The notes under the pieces: generated by a model
What the model saw: only the letters and a program-made list of their open reading frames with translations
What the model was told of the DNA's origin: nothing
Databases searched by the model: none
Assembly (NCBI GenBank): GCA_015134315.1
Contig: CP043973.1
Span: 151,611-215,610 of the forward strand
DNA from: Candidatus Stammera capleta
GTDB taxonomy: Bacteria > Pseudomonadota > Gammaproteobacteria > Enterobacterales > Enterobacteriaceae
Length of the DNA: 64,000 nucleotides
Direction of reading: 5' to 3'
Made by a program: the position numbers and the translations under genes
Shown: in pieces, positions 11,642 through 22,538 of the stretch
Position numbering within the stretch: the first letter of the stretch is position 1
Layout of the letters: each line of letters begins with the position of its first letter

Positions 11642-14008
11642 ATGAAAGAACAAAATAAATCTAAAAAATATCAAAATGATATTAAAAAAAATAATCATAA
11701 AGTACCTATATTACCACTTAGAGATATAGTTATATATCCTAATATGATAATACCTTTATTTGTAGGACGAAAAAAATCTATTTTATGTCTAGAATTAGCA
11801 ATGAAACAAAATAAAAAAATTATGTTAATTGCACAAAAAAAATCTTCAATAGAAAACCCACAAATAAAAGATTTATTTAATATAGGAACAATATCATATA
11901 TATTACAAATATTAAAATTACCAGATGGAACCGTAAAAGTATTAATTGAAGGTCTATTTAGAGCTAAACTGATAAAAATAAAAGAAAAAAATAAATGTTT
12001 TATAGCAACATTTAAAAAAATAAAAACAAAAAAAAAAAAAAATAAAAAACGTAAAATATTAGTTAAAACAATAATTAATCAATTTGAAATATATATAGAA
12101 TTAAATAAAAAAATACCTAAAGAAGTATTAAATTCATTAAATAATATTAAAGATTCAATAAAATTAGCTGATACTATAGCATCCCATATTCCATTAAAAT
12201 TATTAGATAAACAAAAAATATTAGAATTAAAAGATATAAATAAAAGATTAGAATATCTAATGGTTAAAATAGAATCTGAAATTGATATATTGAAAATTGA
12301 AAAAAAAATAAGGAATAGAGTTAAAGAACAAATAGAAAAAAGTCAAAGGGAATATTATTTAAATGAACAAATGAAGGCGATAAAAAAAGAATTAAATTAC
12401 ATAGATGATATATCTACTGAATATAATTTAATTAAAAAAAAAATATTAAAATTAAAATTATCTAAAGAAGCTAAAGAAAAAACAGAATCTGAATTACAAA
12501 AATTAAAAATGATGTCACCTATGTCAGCAGAAGCTAATATTTCTAGAACATATATAGAATGAATTATACAAATTCCTTGATATAAAAAAAATAGAATTAA
12601 AAAAAATTTGAATAAAGCCAAAGAAATATTAGACATAGATCATTTTGGACTTAACCATGTTAAAGAAAGAATATTAGAATATTTAGCAGTACAAAATAGA
12701 TCCAATAAAATCAAAGGACCAATACTATGTTTTATAGGCCCTCCAGGAGTAGGAAAAACATCATTAGGAAAATCAATTTCTAAAGCTACAGGAAGAAAAT
12801 ATACTAAAATTTCTTTAGGTGGTATAAAAGATGAAGCAGAAATTAGAGGACATAGAAAAACATATATAGGAGCAATGCCTGGTAAAATAATTCAACAAAT
12901 AATTAAAACAAAAGTAAAAAATCCTTTATTTCTATTAGATGAAATAGATAAAATGTCTAATGATTTAAGAGGAGATCCAGCTTCGGCTTTATTAGAAGTT
13001 TTAGATCCAGAACAAAATAATGTTTTTAATGATCATTATATAGAAATAAATTATGATTTATCAAATATAATGTTTATAGCTACAGCAAATTCTATAAATA
13101 ATATACCATTTCCATTATTAGATAGAATGGAGGTAATTAAAATAGTAGGATATACGGAAGAAGAAAAAAAAAATATAGCTATAAAATATTTAGTACCAAA
13201 ACAAATTAAAAATAATGCATTAAAAAATAATGAAATTAAAATAAAAAAAGAATCAATAATTGAAATAATTAGATATTATACTAAAGAATCAGGAGTACGA
13301 GAATTAGAAAGACAAATATCTAAAATATGTAGAAAATCAGTTAAACAAATTACATTAAATTTAAATAAAAATAAATTAATTGTTATAAATAAAAAAAATG
13401 TTAAAAAATATTTAGGAATAAAAAAATTTGACTATGGTAAAGCTAATAAAATAAATAAAATAGGTCAAGTAACAGGATTAGCTTGAACAGAAGTAGGTGG
13501 AGAACTTCTAATAATAGAATCTAGATGTATAGATGGTAAAGGAAAATTAACATATACAGGATCTTTAGGTAAAGTAATGCAAGAATCCATACAAGCATCT
13601 TTAACTGTAGTAAGATCTTTAACTAAAAAATTAAAAATAAAAAAAAATTTTTATATAAAAAAAGATATACATGTTCATATACCAGAAGGGGCAACACCTA
13701 AAGATGGACCAAGCGCTGGAATAGCAGTTTGTACTTCTATAATATCAACATTAACAAAAAATCCAATTAAATCTTATATAGCTATGACAGGAGAAATTAC
13801 ATTAAATGGAGATATATTACCTATAGGTGGATTAAAAGAAAAATTATTAGCAGCATTAAGAGGGGGTATAAAAAAAGTAATTATACCATATAATAATAAA
13901 AAAGATTTACAAGAAATGCCTAAAAATATAATTAAAGATTTAAAAATATACTATGCAAATAATATTAAAAAAGTATTAAATATATCATTAACTAAAAATC
14001 CATTCTAA
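11642..14008 (+). CDS. lon: ATP-dependent protease La
   Basis: Soluble AAA+ protease that removes misfolded proteins. 788 aa, full length (E. coli 784). The N-terminal substrate-binding domain begins with [20 protein letters not shown]. Walker [12 protein letters not shown] is at about 366, Walker B is [11 protein letters not shown]. The peptidase dyad is Ser in GPSAGIA (about 691) and Lys in [14 protein letters not shown]. Three TGA codons code Trp (EWIIQIPWYK, GLAWTEVGG). An uninterrupted A15 tract at 12028-12042 sits in a Lys-rich stretch. Ends the nusB-clpP-clpX-lon run. Confidence 0.97.
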
Positions 14009-14012
14009 ATAA

Positions 14013-14085
14013 CACGCTCTACAGGATTTGAACCTGTGACCTACAGCTTAGAAGGCTGTTGCTCTATCCTCTGAGCTAAGAGCGC
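14013..14085 (-). tRNA. tRNA-Arg (anticodon UCU)
   Basis: The minus strand folds as a complete cloverleaf: acceptor GCGCTCT with AGAGCGT, D-arm GCTC/GAGC, anticodon arm ACAGC-CTTCTAA-GCTGT, T-arm ACAGG-TTCAAAT-CCTGT. The anticodon TCT reads AGA/AGG, the AT-rich Arg codons. It lies between lon and folD; E. coli argU (same anticodon) is likewise near folD. Confidence 0.96.
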
Positions 14086-14117
14086 AATATTTTATATGTT
14101 AAATTATAAAAATTAAA

Positions 14118-14996
14118 ATGTCAAATATAATTAATAATAAAAAATTTATTTACGGAATAAATTATTTAAAAAATACTAGAAATAAAATTAAAAAAAAAAT
14201 ATTAAATATAAAAAAAAATAATAAAATAATACCATTAATAGTTATTATAAATGTAGGTAATAATAAATCATCTTTAATATATATAAAAAATAAATGTAAA
14301 AATTTTAAATATGTAGGTATTAAATATAAAATATATAATTTAAAAAAAAATATAAATGAAAATAAAATAATAAAATTAATTAAAAAATTTAATTATAATA
14401 AAAATATAACTTGTATATTAGTACAACTCCCGCTACCAAAAAATCTAAATACAAATAAAATTATAAATAATATAAATCCATATAAAGATGTAGATGGATT
14501 ACATTATTATAATATAGGTAAATTATCACAAGGTAATCCATATATATCACCATGTACATCTAAAGCCGTAATAAAGTTATTAAATATATATAAAATAAAT
14601 ATAATTGGAATTAATATTTTAATTATAGGATGTTCAAATTTAATTGGGAAACCAATTAATATGTCATTAATTAATAAAGGATGTACAGTAACAATAACTA
14701 ATAGTAAAACCAAAAATATAAAAAAATATATTAAAAACGCAGATATATTAATATCAGCAATAGGAAAATATGATATTATTCCAATAAATTTAATAAAAAA
14801 AAATTCTATTATTATAGATATAGGAATTAATATTAAAAATAATAAAATAAAAGGTGACATAAATTATAAATTAATTTTACAAAAAGTAAAATATATAACT
14901 CCAGTACCTGGAGGTATAGGACCTATAACAATAGCTATTTTATTAAAAAATATCATGAAAATATATAAAAATAAAACAATAACTTTTAATCAATAA
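14118..14996 (+). CDS. folD: Methylenetetrahydrofolate dehydrogenase / methenyltetrahydrofolate cyclohydrolase
   Basis: Converts 5,10-methylene-THF to 10-formyl-THF, the formyl donor for initiator tRNA. 292 aa (E. coli 288). Motifs: VQLPLPKNLNTNKIINNINP, KDVDGLHYYNIGKL, PCTSKAVIKLL, the NADP-binding GCSNLIGKPINMSLIN, and TPVPGGIGPITIAILL near the C-terminus. With GlyA, Fmt and Def it completes serine-to-formyl-Met in this window. The last 11 bases overlap the 3' end of the convergent cysS. Confidence 0.95.
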   Translation: MSNIINNKKFIYGINYLKNTRNKIKKKILNIKKNNKIIPLIVIINVGNNKSSLIYIKNKCKNFKYVGIKYKIYNLKKNINENKIIKLIKKFNYNKNITCILVQLPLPKNLNTNKIINNINPYKDVDGLHYYNIGKLSQGNPYISPCTSKAVIKLLNIYKINIIGINILIIGCSNLIGKPINMSLINKGCTVTITNSKTKNIKKYIKNADILISAIGKYDIIPINLIKKNSIIIDIGINIKNNKIKGDINYKLILQKVKYITPVPGGIGPITIAILLKNIMKIYKNKTITFNQ

Positions 14997-16383
14997 AATA
15001 TCATTTAGTAATAAAATTTTTTTTATCATTTACTATAACATTCAATTTAATTAATTTATTTCTAAAATAATCAGCTTTTTCTCAATTATTCATTTTGCGA
15101 GCTTCATTTCTAGAATTTATTAAAAAATTAATTTTATTAATTAATTTAAAATATTTAATATTATTATTATAAAAATATTTCTTACTTAAAAAATATTTAT
15201 AATCATATTGTAATATTCCTAAAAAATTAGCATAATATTTTATCTTTATAGCAAATTTACTTGCTAAAATAAATTTTTTATTCTTTATTTTATTAATTTC
15301 AGATAACATTATAAATAATAATTTATAAACACCCGGAATATTTAAATCATTATTCATGTAATTTAAAAAAATATTATCATAATAATTAAAAAATATATTA
15401 TCTTTTTTATTAAAACTTAAATTTAAATCTAAACCTTCCATACCCATATATAATTTGTTTATAGCTTTTTTACATGTATCTAAAATTTTTATATTAAAAT
15501 TTAAATTTTTTCTATAATGCTTAGATAATAAATAATATTTAATTACATCAGGAAAATATTTATATAATAATTTATTTAATAAAAATTTTTTTTTTTTAGA
15601 TTTAGATAATTTATTTCCATTACAATTCACTAATCCAGTATGCATTCAATATTTTATATTATAACTATTACCAAATAAACATTTAGATTGAATTAATTCA
15701 TTTTCATGATGAGGAAAAATTAAATCTGAACCACCGCCATGTATATCAATTATATTATTTAAATAATTATTACTAATTACTGCACATTCAATATGTCAAC
15801 CAGGTCTTCCGAAACCTCAAGGTGAATTTCAACCATTAAAATCTTTTTTTTTATTTAATTTTCATAAAACAAAATCTTTTTCTTTAATTAAATTATTATT
15901 AAAACCAAAAAAACAATTTTTATTAAAATTATTATAATAATGTTTATAAAAAAACAGAACATCGCCATTATTCGATATATAAGCATAATTATATTTTAAT
16001 AATTTACTTATAGATAATATTATTATATTAATGTTATCAGTAATTTTTGGTTCTAAACTAGGTATAGATAAATTTAAATTTTTAAAATCATTAAACATTG
16101 AATTAATCATTATATTAGATAAATATTTTAATGAAATATTATTTTTTATAGATTTTTTTATAATTTTATTGTCTATATCTGTTATATTTCTAATATATTT
16201 ACAATTATATCCTAAATATTTCAAATATTTAATCAAGACATCAAAAAAATAAAAAGTTCTACCATGACCTACATGACAATAACTTGATGTAGTAACACCA
16301 CAAACATAAATATTAACATTATTTTTTATAAACGGAGTAAATGTTTCTTTTTTTTTAGATAAAGTATTAAATATTTTAAACAT
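14986..16383 (-). CDS. cysS: Cysteinyl-tRNA synthetase
   Basis: Charges tRNA-Cys, whose gene is at about 54.1 kb. 465 aa (E. coli 461). The N-terminus has the zinc-site Cys in [17 protein letters not shown], which also holds the HxGH ATP motif; [12 protein letters not shown] follows. The KMSKS equivalent is [10 protein letters not shown]. The zinc-site/HIGH-linked region between 15.64 and 15.86 kb is open only if TGA is Trp. The tail ends in TKWYFID, with TAA overlapping folD by 11 bases. The convergent folD/cysS pair matches E. coli. Confidence 0.95.
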
Positions 16384-16471
16384 AACTAAAATTAAAATAG
16401 ATATTTTAATTTACCAAAATTTTTAATTAATATAATATATTATATATTATAATTAACTATTATATAAAAAA

Positions 16472-16840
16472 ATGATCATTAAAAATATTTTTAATATAAA
16501 TAAAAATATAATATTAAATTTTATTAATTATAATATAAATATATTAAAATTAATAATAAAAGAAATTAAAAAAAAAATTATATTAATTATTATATTATTT
16601 TTGTTAACTATAATATTAGTCTCTTTAATAATAAATAATTTATTAATATATATAATATTAAATAATATAAATAATATAAATTATATAATACATGTAATTA
16701 AAAAAATAACTATTATATATATTATAATATTATTTATAATACAAATATTGTTGTTAATTAATATAAAAAAAATAAGTAATATCATTAAAAAAATAAGATA
16801 TTTATTAAAATTTTTTAAAAAAAAAAGAAATAAAATATAA
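16472..16840 (+). CDS. Small hypothetical membrane protein
   Basis: 122 aa, not recognised. It has a Lys/Asn-rich N-terminal third and two strongly hydrophobic segments at about residues 36-62 and 78-96. A polybasic C-terminus (KKIRYLLKFFKKKRNKI) should face the cytoplasm. The layout (amphipathic N-terminus, two membrane spans, basic tail) resembles PF07332-like holin/YqjE membrane proteins, but in this composition any two-span protein would look similar, so no function is assigned. The frame length and the ATG after an AT-rich leader favour a real gene. Its stop abuts the 3' end of rnpB, which is on the other strand. Confidence 0.6.
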   Translation: MIIKNIFNINKNIILNFINYNINILKLIIKEIKKKIILIIILFLLTIILVSLIINNLLIYIILNNINNINYIIHVIKKITIIYIIILFIIQILLLINIKKISNIIKKIRYLLKFFKKKRNKI

Positions 16841-17257
16841 AATTTATAAGCCGGGTTCTGTTTATCTAAAATTAGATAAGATAATCATTAATCTAGACTA
16901 ATAATTACTTATTAGTTCAAGCAGCTCACCACGATATTATATATATATATATATAGACTGATATATTATTTAATTTTAAATAAATTAAATTTAATTATAA
17001 AATTAATATATTAATATCAAATTTAGCCTTGCTCCTAACGGAGTTTACACATGCATTATATTACTATAATACATAGTATTATCTTACAAATACTTTTTCA
17101 CCCTTACCTTAATAAAATTGGCGGTTATTTTCTGTTGCACTTGTCATAAAATATATTAATTATAAATATATTTTTCCAGTTATTATCTGGCGTTATGTCT
17201 TATGGAGCCCGGACTTTCCTCTATTTAAATATTATCAAATAGCGATTATCAAATTTT
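16840..17257 (-). ncRNA. rnpB: RNase P RNA (bacterial A type)
   Basis: Catalytic RNA that cuts tRNA 5' leaders. On the minus strand all conserved blocks are in order: GAGGAAAGTCCGGGCTCC (CR-I, P4 5' side), AAGGGTGAAAAAGT (CR-II/III), the CTAGATTAATGA block, and ACAGAACCCGGCTTAT (CR-V) near the 3' end. The P1 ends AAAATTT and AAATTTT pair and set the approximate borders. About 418 nt, longer than E. coli (377), with extra A/T in peripheral helices, including an alternating AT run at about 16938-16954. Confidence 0.95.
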
Positions 17258-17263
17258 AAAATT

Positions 17264-18703
17264 TTATTTTCTTTTTTTTTTACTTATATAAGGATTATAA
17301 CATTCTTTAAATTTTATTTTAATATTATAACTAAAAATTTTTAAATATTTAATATAAAAATTAATTAAATAATTTTTATAAGATAATTTTATATCACTTA
17401 CTTTTTTGCCATGTATAATAATTGTTAAAGGATTATAACCTCCTATATGTGCGTATTTCAATTTAATTGAATTATTAAAATTATTTCTTTCGCTAAATTT
17501 ACTTAATGCTAATTTTAAAATTTTATTTATTTTAGAAGTTTTAATATTAATATTAAATATTTTATTATAACTATTAATAATAGATTCAAATAATTTAAAT
17601 AAAAAATTTTTTTCTAAATTTAAAGCACAAATAAAAAACATAAAAATATTTTTAATAAAACCATATTTATTTTTAATATATTTTATATAATTTAATTTAT
17701 TATTTTTATTTAATTTCTCACATTTATTAAAAATTAAATATAATATTTTTCCTTTATATAATAAAAATTTAATTAAAGATAAATCATATTTAGTTAAACC
17801 TTTATTTATATCAATTATAAATAAAACTATATTAAAAAAAATTATTTTTTTTATAAAACTAGAAAAATTATAATATTTACTAAAAAATTTTTTATTAATA
17901 CCTGGAGTATCAGAAATTATAAATTTAGTATTATTATGAATATAATTATAAAATATAAATTCTTTAGTAGTATTTTCAATATTTGATACATAAGAATGAT
18001 TACTCTTACATATACAATTTAACAAAGTAGATTTGCCTGAATTTGGTTTTCCTAGAATTATAATTTTAATGCTTTGATGTTTTATTGATTTATTATTATT
18101 TAATAAATTAAAATTATATAATTTATCATATTCATTTAAATTAATACAAAATTTTAATAAATATTTAAAAAACACAATATTATATTCAAGTTTATTAATT
18201 AAAATTAAATATAAATAATTTAATAAATTTATTATTGTGTCATTATTATAAACATATAAAAAAAAAATATATTTAATACCAAAAATATTAAATTTATATT
18301 TAATATTTTCAATATTAATATTTTTTAATAAATCAATCTTATTTATAATTAAAATAACATTTTTATTATTTTTTTTTATTATATTTTTATAATAAAAAAT
18401 ATCTTTATCTAAAATATTAATATTACAATCAATTAATAAACATATTAAATCTGAATTATTTAAATTAAATATAAATTTTTTATATAAATTTAAATAAATA
18501 TTTTTTTTATTATTATTTATTTTAAAAAAATTATCATAACTAACATTATCTATAAAAATAAAAAATTTTTTTTTAAAATATCTTAAACCATAATTACTAT
18601 CGAATATATTATTTAAGTTTAAAAAATAATTATTATTTACTAATTTATTAAATAAACTGGTTTTACCAACCCTAGAGCTTCCTACTAACGAAACTATAAA
18701 CAT
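17264..18703 (-). CDS. der: Ribosome biogenesis GTPase Der (EngA) with a degenerate first G domain
   Basis: Double GTPase needed for 50S assembly. 479 aa (E. coli 490). G domain 2 looks functional: P-loop LGKPNSGKSTLLN, switch I Thr in ENTTKEF, DTPG, NKCEK. G domain 1 keeps the P-loop GSSRVGKTSLF and NKIDLL, but the DxxG motif reads FIDNVSYDN and the switch I region is altered. The C-terminal KH-like domain is clear (KLKYAHIGGYNPLTIIIHG). Downstream of hisS as in E. coli. The 3' end lies 6 bases from the rnpB 5' end. Confidence 0.93.
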   Translation of the reverse strand: MFIVSLVGSSRVGKTSLFNKLVNNNYFLNLNNIFDSNYGLRYFKKKFFIFIDNVSYDNFFKINNNKKNIYLNLYKKFIFNLNNSDLICLLIDCNINILDKDIFYYKNIIKKNNKNVILIINKIDLLKNINIENIKYKFNIFGIKYIFFLYVYNNDTIINLLNYLYLILINKLEYNIVFFKYLLKFCINLNEYDKLYNFNLLNNNKSIKHQSIKIIILGKPNSGKSTLLNCICKSNHSYVSNIENTTKEFIFYNYIHNNTKFIISDTPGINKKFFSKYYNFSSFIKKIIFFNIVLFIIDINKGLTKYDLSLIKFLLYKGKILYLIFNKCEKLNKNNKLNYIKYIKNKYGFIKNIFMFFICALNLEKNFLFKLFESIINSYNKIFNINIKTSKINKILKLALSKFSERNNFNNSIKLKYAHIGGYNPLTIIIHGKKVSDIKLSYKNYLINFYIKYLKIFSYNIKIKFKECYNPYISKKKRK

Positions 18704-18738
18704 AAAATAATCTTATAATTAATATAAAACATAAAATT

Positions 18739-20022
18739 CTAATTAATTTTTAATAAATTACTTATAAAATTAACTATATTTTTATTAACAGAAATACTAA
18801 ACTGATTATTTAAATATAAATCTTTAATTGTAATCACTTTTTTATTAAATTCTCTTTTACCTATTATTATTAATAATCTACAATTTAATTTTAAAACTTT
18901 TATAATAATTTTACTTAATTTTGTGTATTTAAAATAATTATGATAAATATTTAAAAAATATAAATCAGAATTTAATATATCTTCAACTATATTAAATCCT
19001 AATGATATAGTCTTATAATTAAAATATGATATAATATATATATCAATTTTTTTATTTAAATTACTTAAAATATTATTTTCTTTTAAAATTAAAGCTAATC
19101 TATCTAAACCAATAGCTAAACCTACAGAAGGAATATATATATCATATAAATTTTTAATTAAATAATCATATCTTCCACCCGCACAAATAGTATTTTGAGA
19201 TGATCAAAATTTATATTTTCACTCAAAAACAATATCATTGTAATAATCTAATCCTCTAAATAAATTTTTATTAATTTTAAAATTTATATTAAATTTACTT
19301 AATAATTCACATAAATAATTAAAATTATATACAGATCTATCATTTATAAAATCAGTAATTTTAGGAAAATTTTTCATTAAATTAATATAATCTATATTAT
19401 TTTTATCTAATTTTTTAAAAAGATCAAAATCAAGTTTTTTAATTTTCTTTTTTTTTATAAAATAATCATTTCTATTTAATAATATATTTAAATTTTTAAT
19501 ATATTTTATTCTATCATTTAAATTACCTATTGAATTAATTTCTAAAATAAATAAATTATTAATATTTAATTCTTTTAATAATCTATTAATAATTAATATT
19601 AATTCTAAATCTGAACCTGTATCTATATTACCAAATATTTCTAATCCAATTTGATAAAATTGTCTTAATCTCCCTTTTTGGGGTTTTTCATATCTAAACA
19701 TTGGTCCTATGTATCATAATTTATTAAAATTATAAAAATTAAATAATTTATTTTCTAAATACATTCTAATACAACTCATAGTACCTTCAGGTCTTAAACT
19801 AATATTTAAATTATTTTTATCATTAAAAGAATACATATATTTAAAAAGTAAATTATTTTTATTAATATTTTTATTATATAAATTACTATTTTCTAATATA
19901 GGAAATCTAACTTCATTAAATGAATAACTATTTATAATTTTTCTAAACTTTTTTTCTATATATTGATAAACAAAAACATCACTAGGAATATAATCTTTCA
20001 TTCCTTTAATAATTTTAATCAT
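18739..20022 (-). CDS. hisS: Histidyl-tRNA synthetase
   Basis: Charges tRNA-His. 427 aa (E. coli 424). The ATG at 20022 is chosen because MIKIIKGMKDYIPSD matches the family start; an in-frame ATG at 20058 is upstream. Motif 1/2: SLRPEGTMSCIRMYL and MFRYEKPQKGRLRQFYQIG, joined by a TGA-coded Trp. The His-specific motifs are present: GLDYYNDIVFEW and CAGGRYD. The motif 3 region VGLAIGLDRLALIL is intact. Followed by der after 35 bases, so the two are likely co-transcribed. Confidence 0.95.
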
Positions 20023-20194
20023 ATATTTATTATTTAAAACATTTATAAAATTTATCAAAATTATAAGTATATTATTTAAAACTATATATTAAATAATATA
20101 ATATTATAATAATTAATAATTATTAATAATATAAATTAAATTAAATTTAATTTAATTTAATTATAATTAAATTAAAATAAAAATATATAATAAA

Positions 20195-20800
20195 ATGAAT
20201 AATATTTTAGCAATAGAATCATCAACAGAATTATGTTCTATATCTATATTTTATAATAACAAATTATTTAATAAATATAAATATACAAAAATAAAAAATA
20301 GCAAATATTTATTAATTTTAATATCTAAGTTAATTAAACACAATAATATTAAAATTAATTTAATTAAATATTTATCTTTTAATAAAGGTCCTGGTAGTTT
20401 AATAGGTACTAGAATATCATCAATAATATGTAAAACATTTAACTTAAAATATAAAAATTCAAAAATTATATATATAAATTCAGAATTCATAATATCAGAA
20501 AATTATTTTTTAAAAAAATTAGAAAATGAAAATAATATAATTAATATTATAATATACAATAATATAAATAATATTTATAATTTTATATTTAAAAATAATA
20601 TATTACTAAATACTAAAATAACAACATTAAATAATATATATAAATATTTAAAAAAAATTAATCATATTCAAATTATAGTTAATAAATACGAAACTAAATA
20701 TAAAATATTTAAAAAATTTGATAAACAATATTTTAATAAAATTAAAATTATTTATCCTAAATCAAAATATATAATTAAAATTTTAAATAAATATATATAA
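20195..20800 (+). CDS. tsaB: tRNA N6-threonylcarbamoyladenosine complex subunit TsaB
   Basis: Non-catalytic partner of TsaD in t6A37 synthesis. 201 aa (E. coli 231). It starts MNNILAIESSTELCSISIF (family MRILAIDTATEACSVAL), and SFNKGPGSLIGTRISS is the conserved glycine-rich loop. The C-terminal half is poorly conserved and very Asn/Ile/Lys-rich. TsaE is also in the window, so TsaC and TsaD should be elsewhere in the genome. Confidence 0.9.
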   Translation: MNNILAIESSTELCSISIFYNNKLFNKYKYTKIKNSKYLLILISKLIKHNNIKINLIKYLSFNKGPGSLIGTRISSIICKTFNLKYKNSKIIYINSEFIISENYFLKKLENENNIINIIIYNNINNIYNFIFKNNILLNTKITTLNNIYKYLKKINHIQIIVNKYETKYKIFKKFDKQYFNKIKIIYPKSKYIIKILNKYI

Positions 20801-21306
20801 ATAATAAATAAATTATAATATTACAATATCAATATAATAATTTAATTATGAAATATATAATAAAATAATTTTATATTTTTAATAATTTACAAAATTATAT
20901 AATTTAAATATATTTAATAAAATAATAAAATTTATAAAAAATATTTATATAAATAATTAATAATATTATTTAAATAATAAATATAAATTTAATTATATTT
21001 ATTATAATTATTCGATATATATAAAATATTTAAATTATATATTTATAATTTATATTTGATTTTTGATATTAATATAAATAATAATTTATTTTATATATAA
21101 AATATTAATTCAAAATTATAAACTTATAATTTATATAATAATATTCATATAAATACTTAATATTTTATTAAATAAATTATTTATTTTAAATATTAAAATT
21201 TAAATATAAATTTAATTTAATAAAAATATATAATAATTAAATATATTAAAATAATTTTAATATTAATTAAAAATTAATATAATATTTAAAAATATTAAAA
21301 ATAAAT
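20801..21306. other. 506-base non-coding spacer between tsaB and glyA
   Basis: Almost pure A/T, with no reading frame worth noting, no tRNA and no GC-stabilised hairpin. The size suggests an eroded gene, but no homology can be recognised. It presumably carries the glyA promoter. A few GC-containing words (TTCGATAT near 21011, TTTGATTTTTGATA near 21055) are the only breaks in the A/T pattern. Confidence 0.5.
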
Positions 21307-22536
21307 ATGAAAAAAAAAAATAAAATTTTAAGATTAATAAAGTTAGAAAAAAAAAGACAAGAAAATACTATTAATTTAATAGCATCAGAAAATTATGTAA
21401 GCAAAAATATATTAAAAGCTCAAGGATCAATATTAACTAATAAATATGCAGAAGGATATTATAAAAAAAGATATTATGGAGGATGTAAATATATTGATAA
21501 AATAGAATATATAGCAATAAAAAGAGCTAAAAAATTATTTAAAGCAGATTACGTAAATGTACAACCACATTCAGGTTCACAAGCTAATTTTGCAGTATAT
21601 AATGCTATATTAAAACCAGGTGATATAATATTATCAATGGAAATTACACATGGAGGTCATATTACACATGGATCAAAAATTAATATATCAGGAAAAATAT
21701 ATAAATCTATATTTTATAAATTAGATAAAAAAGAAAATATAGATTATAAACAAATTAAATTATTAGCTATAAAACATAAACCTAAATTAATAATAGCAGG
21801 ATTTTCTTCATTTTCTAAAATATGTAATTGAAAAAAATTTAGAAAAATTGCTAATATAAATAATAGTTACTTATTAGTAGATATGTCACATATATCAGGA
21901 TTAATTGCTGCAAAATTATATCCAAACCCATTAAAATACGCTCATATAGTAACATCAACTACTCATAAAACATTAGCAGGACCTAGAGGAGGATTAATAT
22001 TATCAAATATAAAAAATAAATTAATATATAACAAAATTAATAAGTCAATATTTCCAGGAACACAAGGAGGACCTTTAATGCATGTAATTGCAGCAAAAGC
22101 TATATGTTTTAAAGAAGCATTAAGTAAAAAATTCAAAAAATATCAAAAACAAATAATTAAAAATTCAAAATATATGGTAAAAATATTTAAAAAAAATAAT
22201 TTCAATATAGTTTCAGGAAGCACAGAAACACATTTATTTTTAATTAATTTAAAAAATCATAATATATCTGGGTATAAAGCAGAAAAAACTCTTAGTAAAG
22301 CTAATATTATAGTAAATAAAAATTATATTCCAGATGATAAAAAAAATTCTTTTAAAACATCTGGAATAAGAATTGGAACATCAGCTATTACTAAACGTGG
22401 TATTAAAAAAAAAACATGTGGTTATATAGCAAAATTAATATCTAAAATATTAAATAACATTAAAAACAAAAAAATTATCAAAAAAATAAAAAGTAAAATT
22501 AAATATATATGTAAAAAATTTCCTATATATAAATAA
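21307..22536 (+). CDS. glyA: Serine hydroxymethyltransferase
   Basis: PLP enzyme: serine + THF to glycine + 5,10-methylene-THF. 409 aa (E. coli 417). Motifs: [43 protein letters not shown], and the PLP lysine in [29 protein letters not shown] is typical. A TGA codes Trp in CNWKKF at about 21830. It supplies the one-carbon unit that FolD turns into formyl-THF, and glycine for GlyQS. Convergent with dnaJ, 2 bases apart. Confidence 0.96.
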
Positions 22537-22538
22537 AA

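Noticed and set aside
16472-16840. Naming the small membrane protein as a holin or YqjE homologue
   Set aside because: Only the two-span layout supports it; sequence similarity cannot be judged by eye in such biased composition.
20801-21306. Replication origin
   Set aside because: No recognisable DnaA-box cluster here or elsewhere in the window; AT-richness alone is not informative in this genome.
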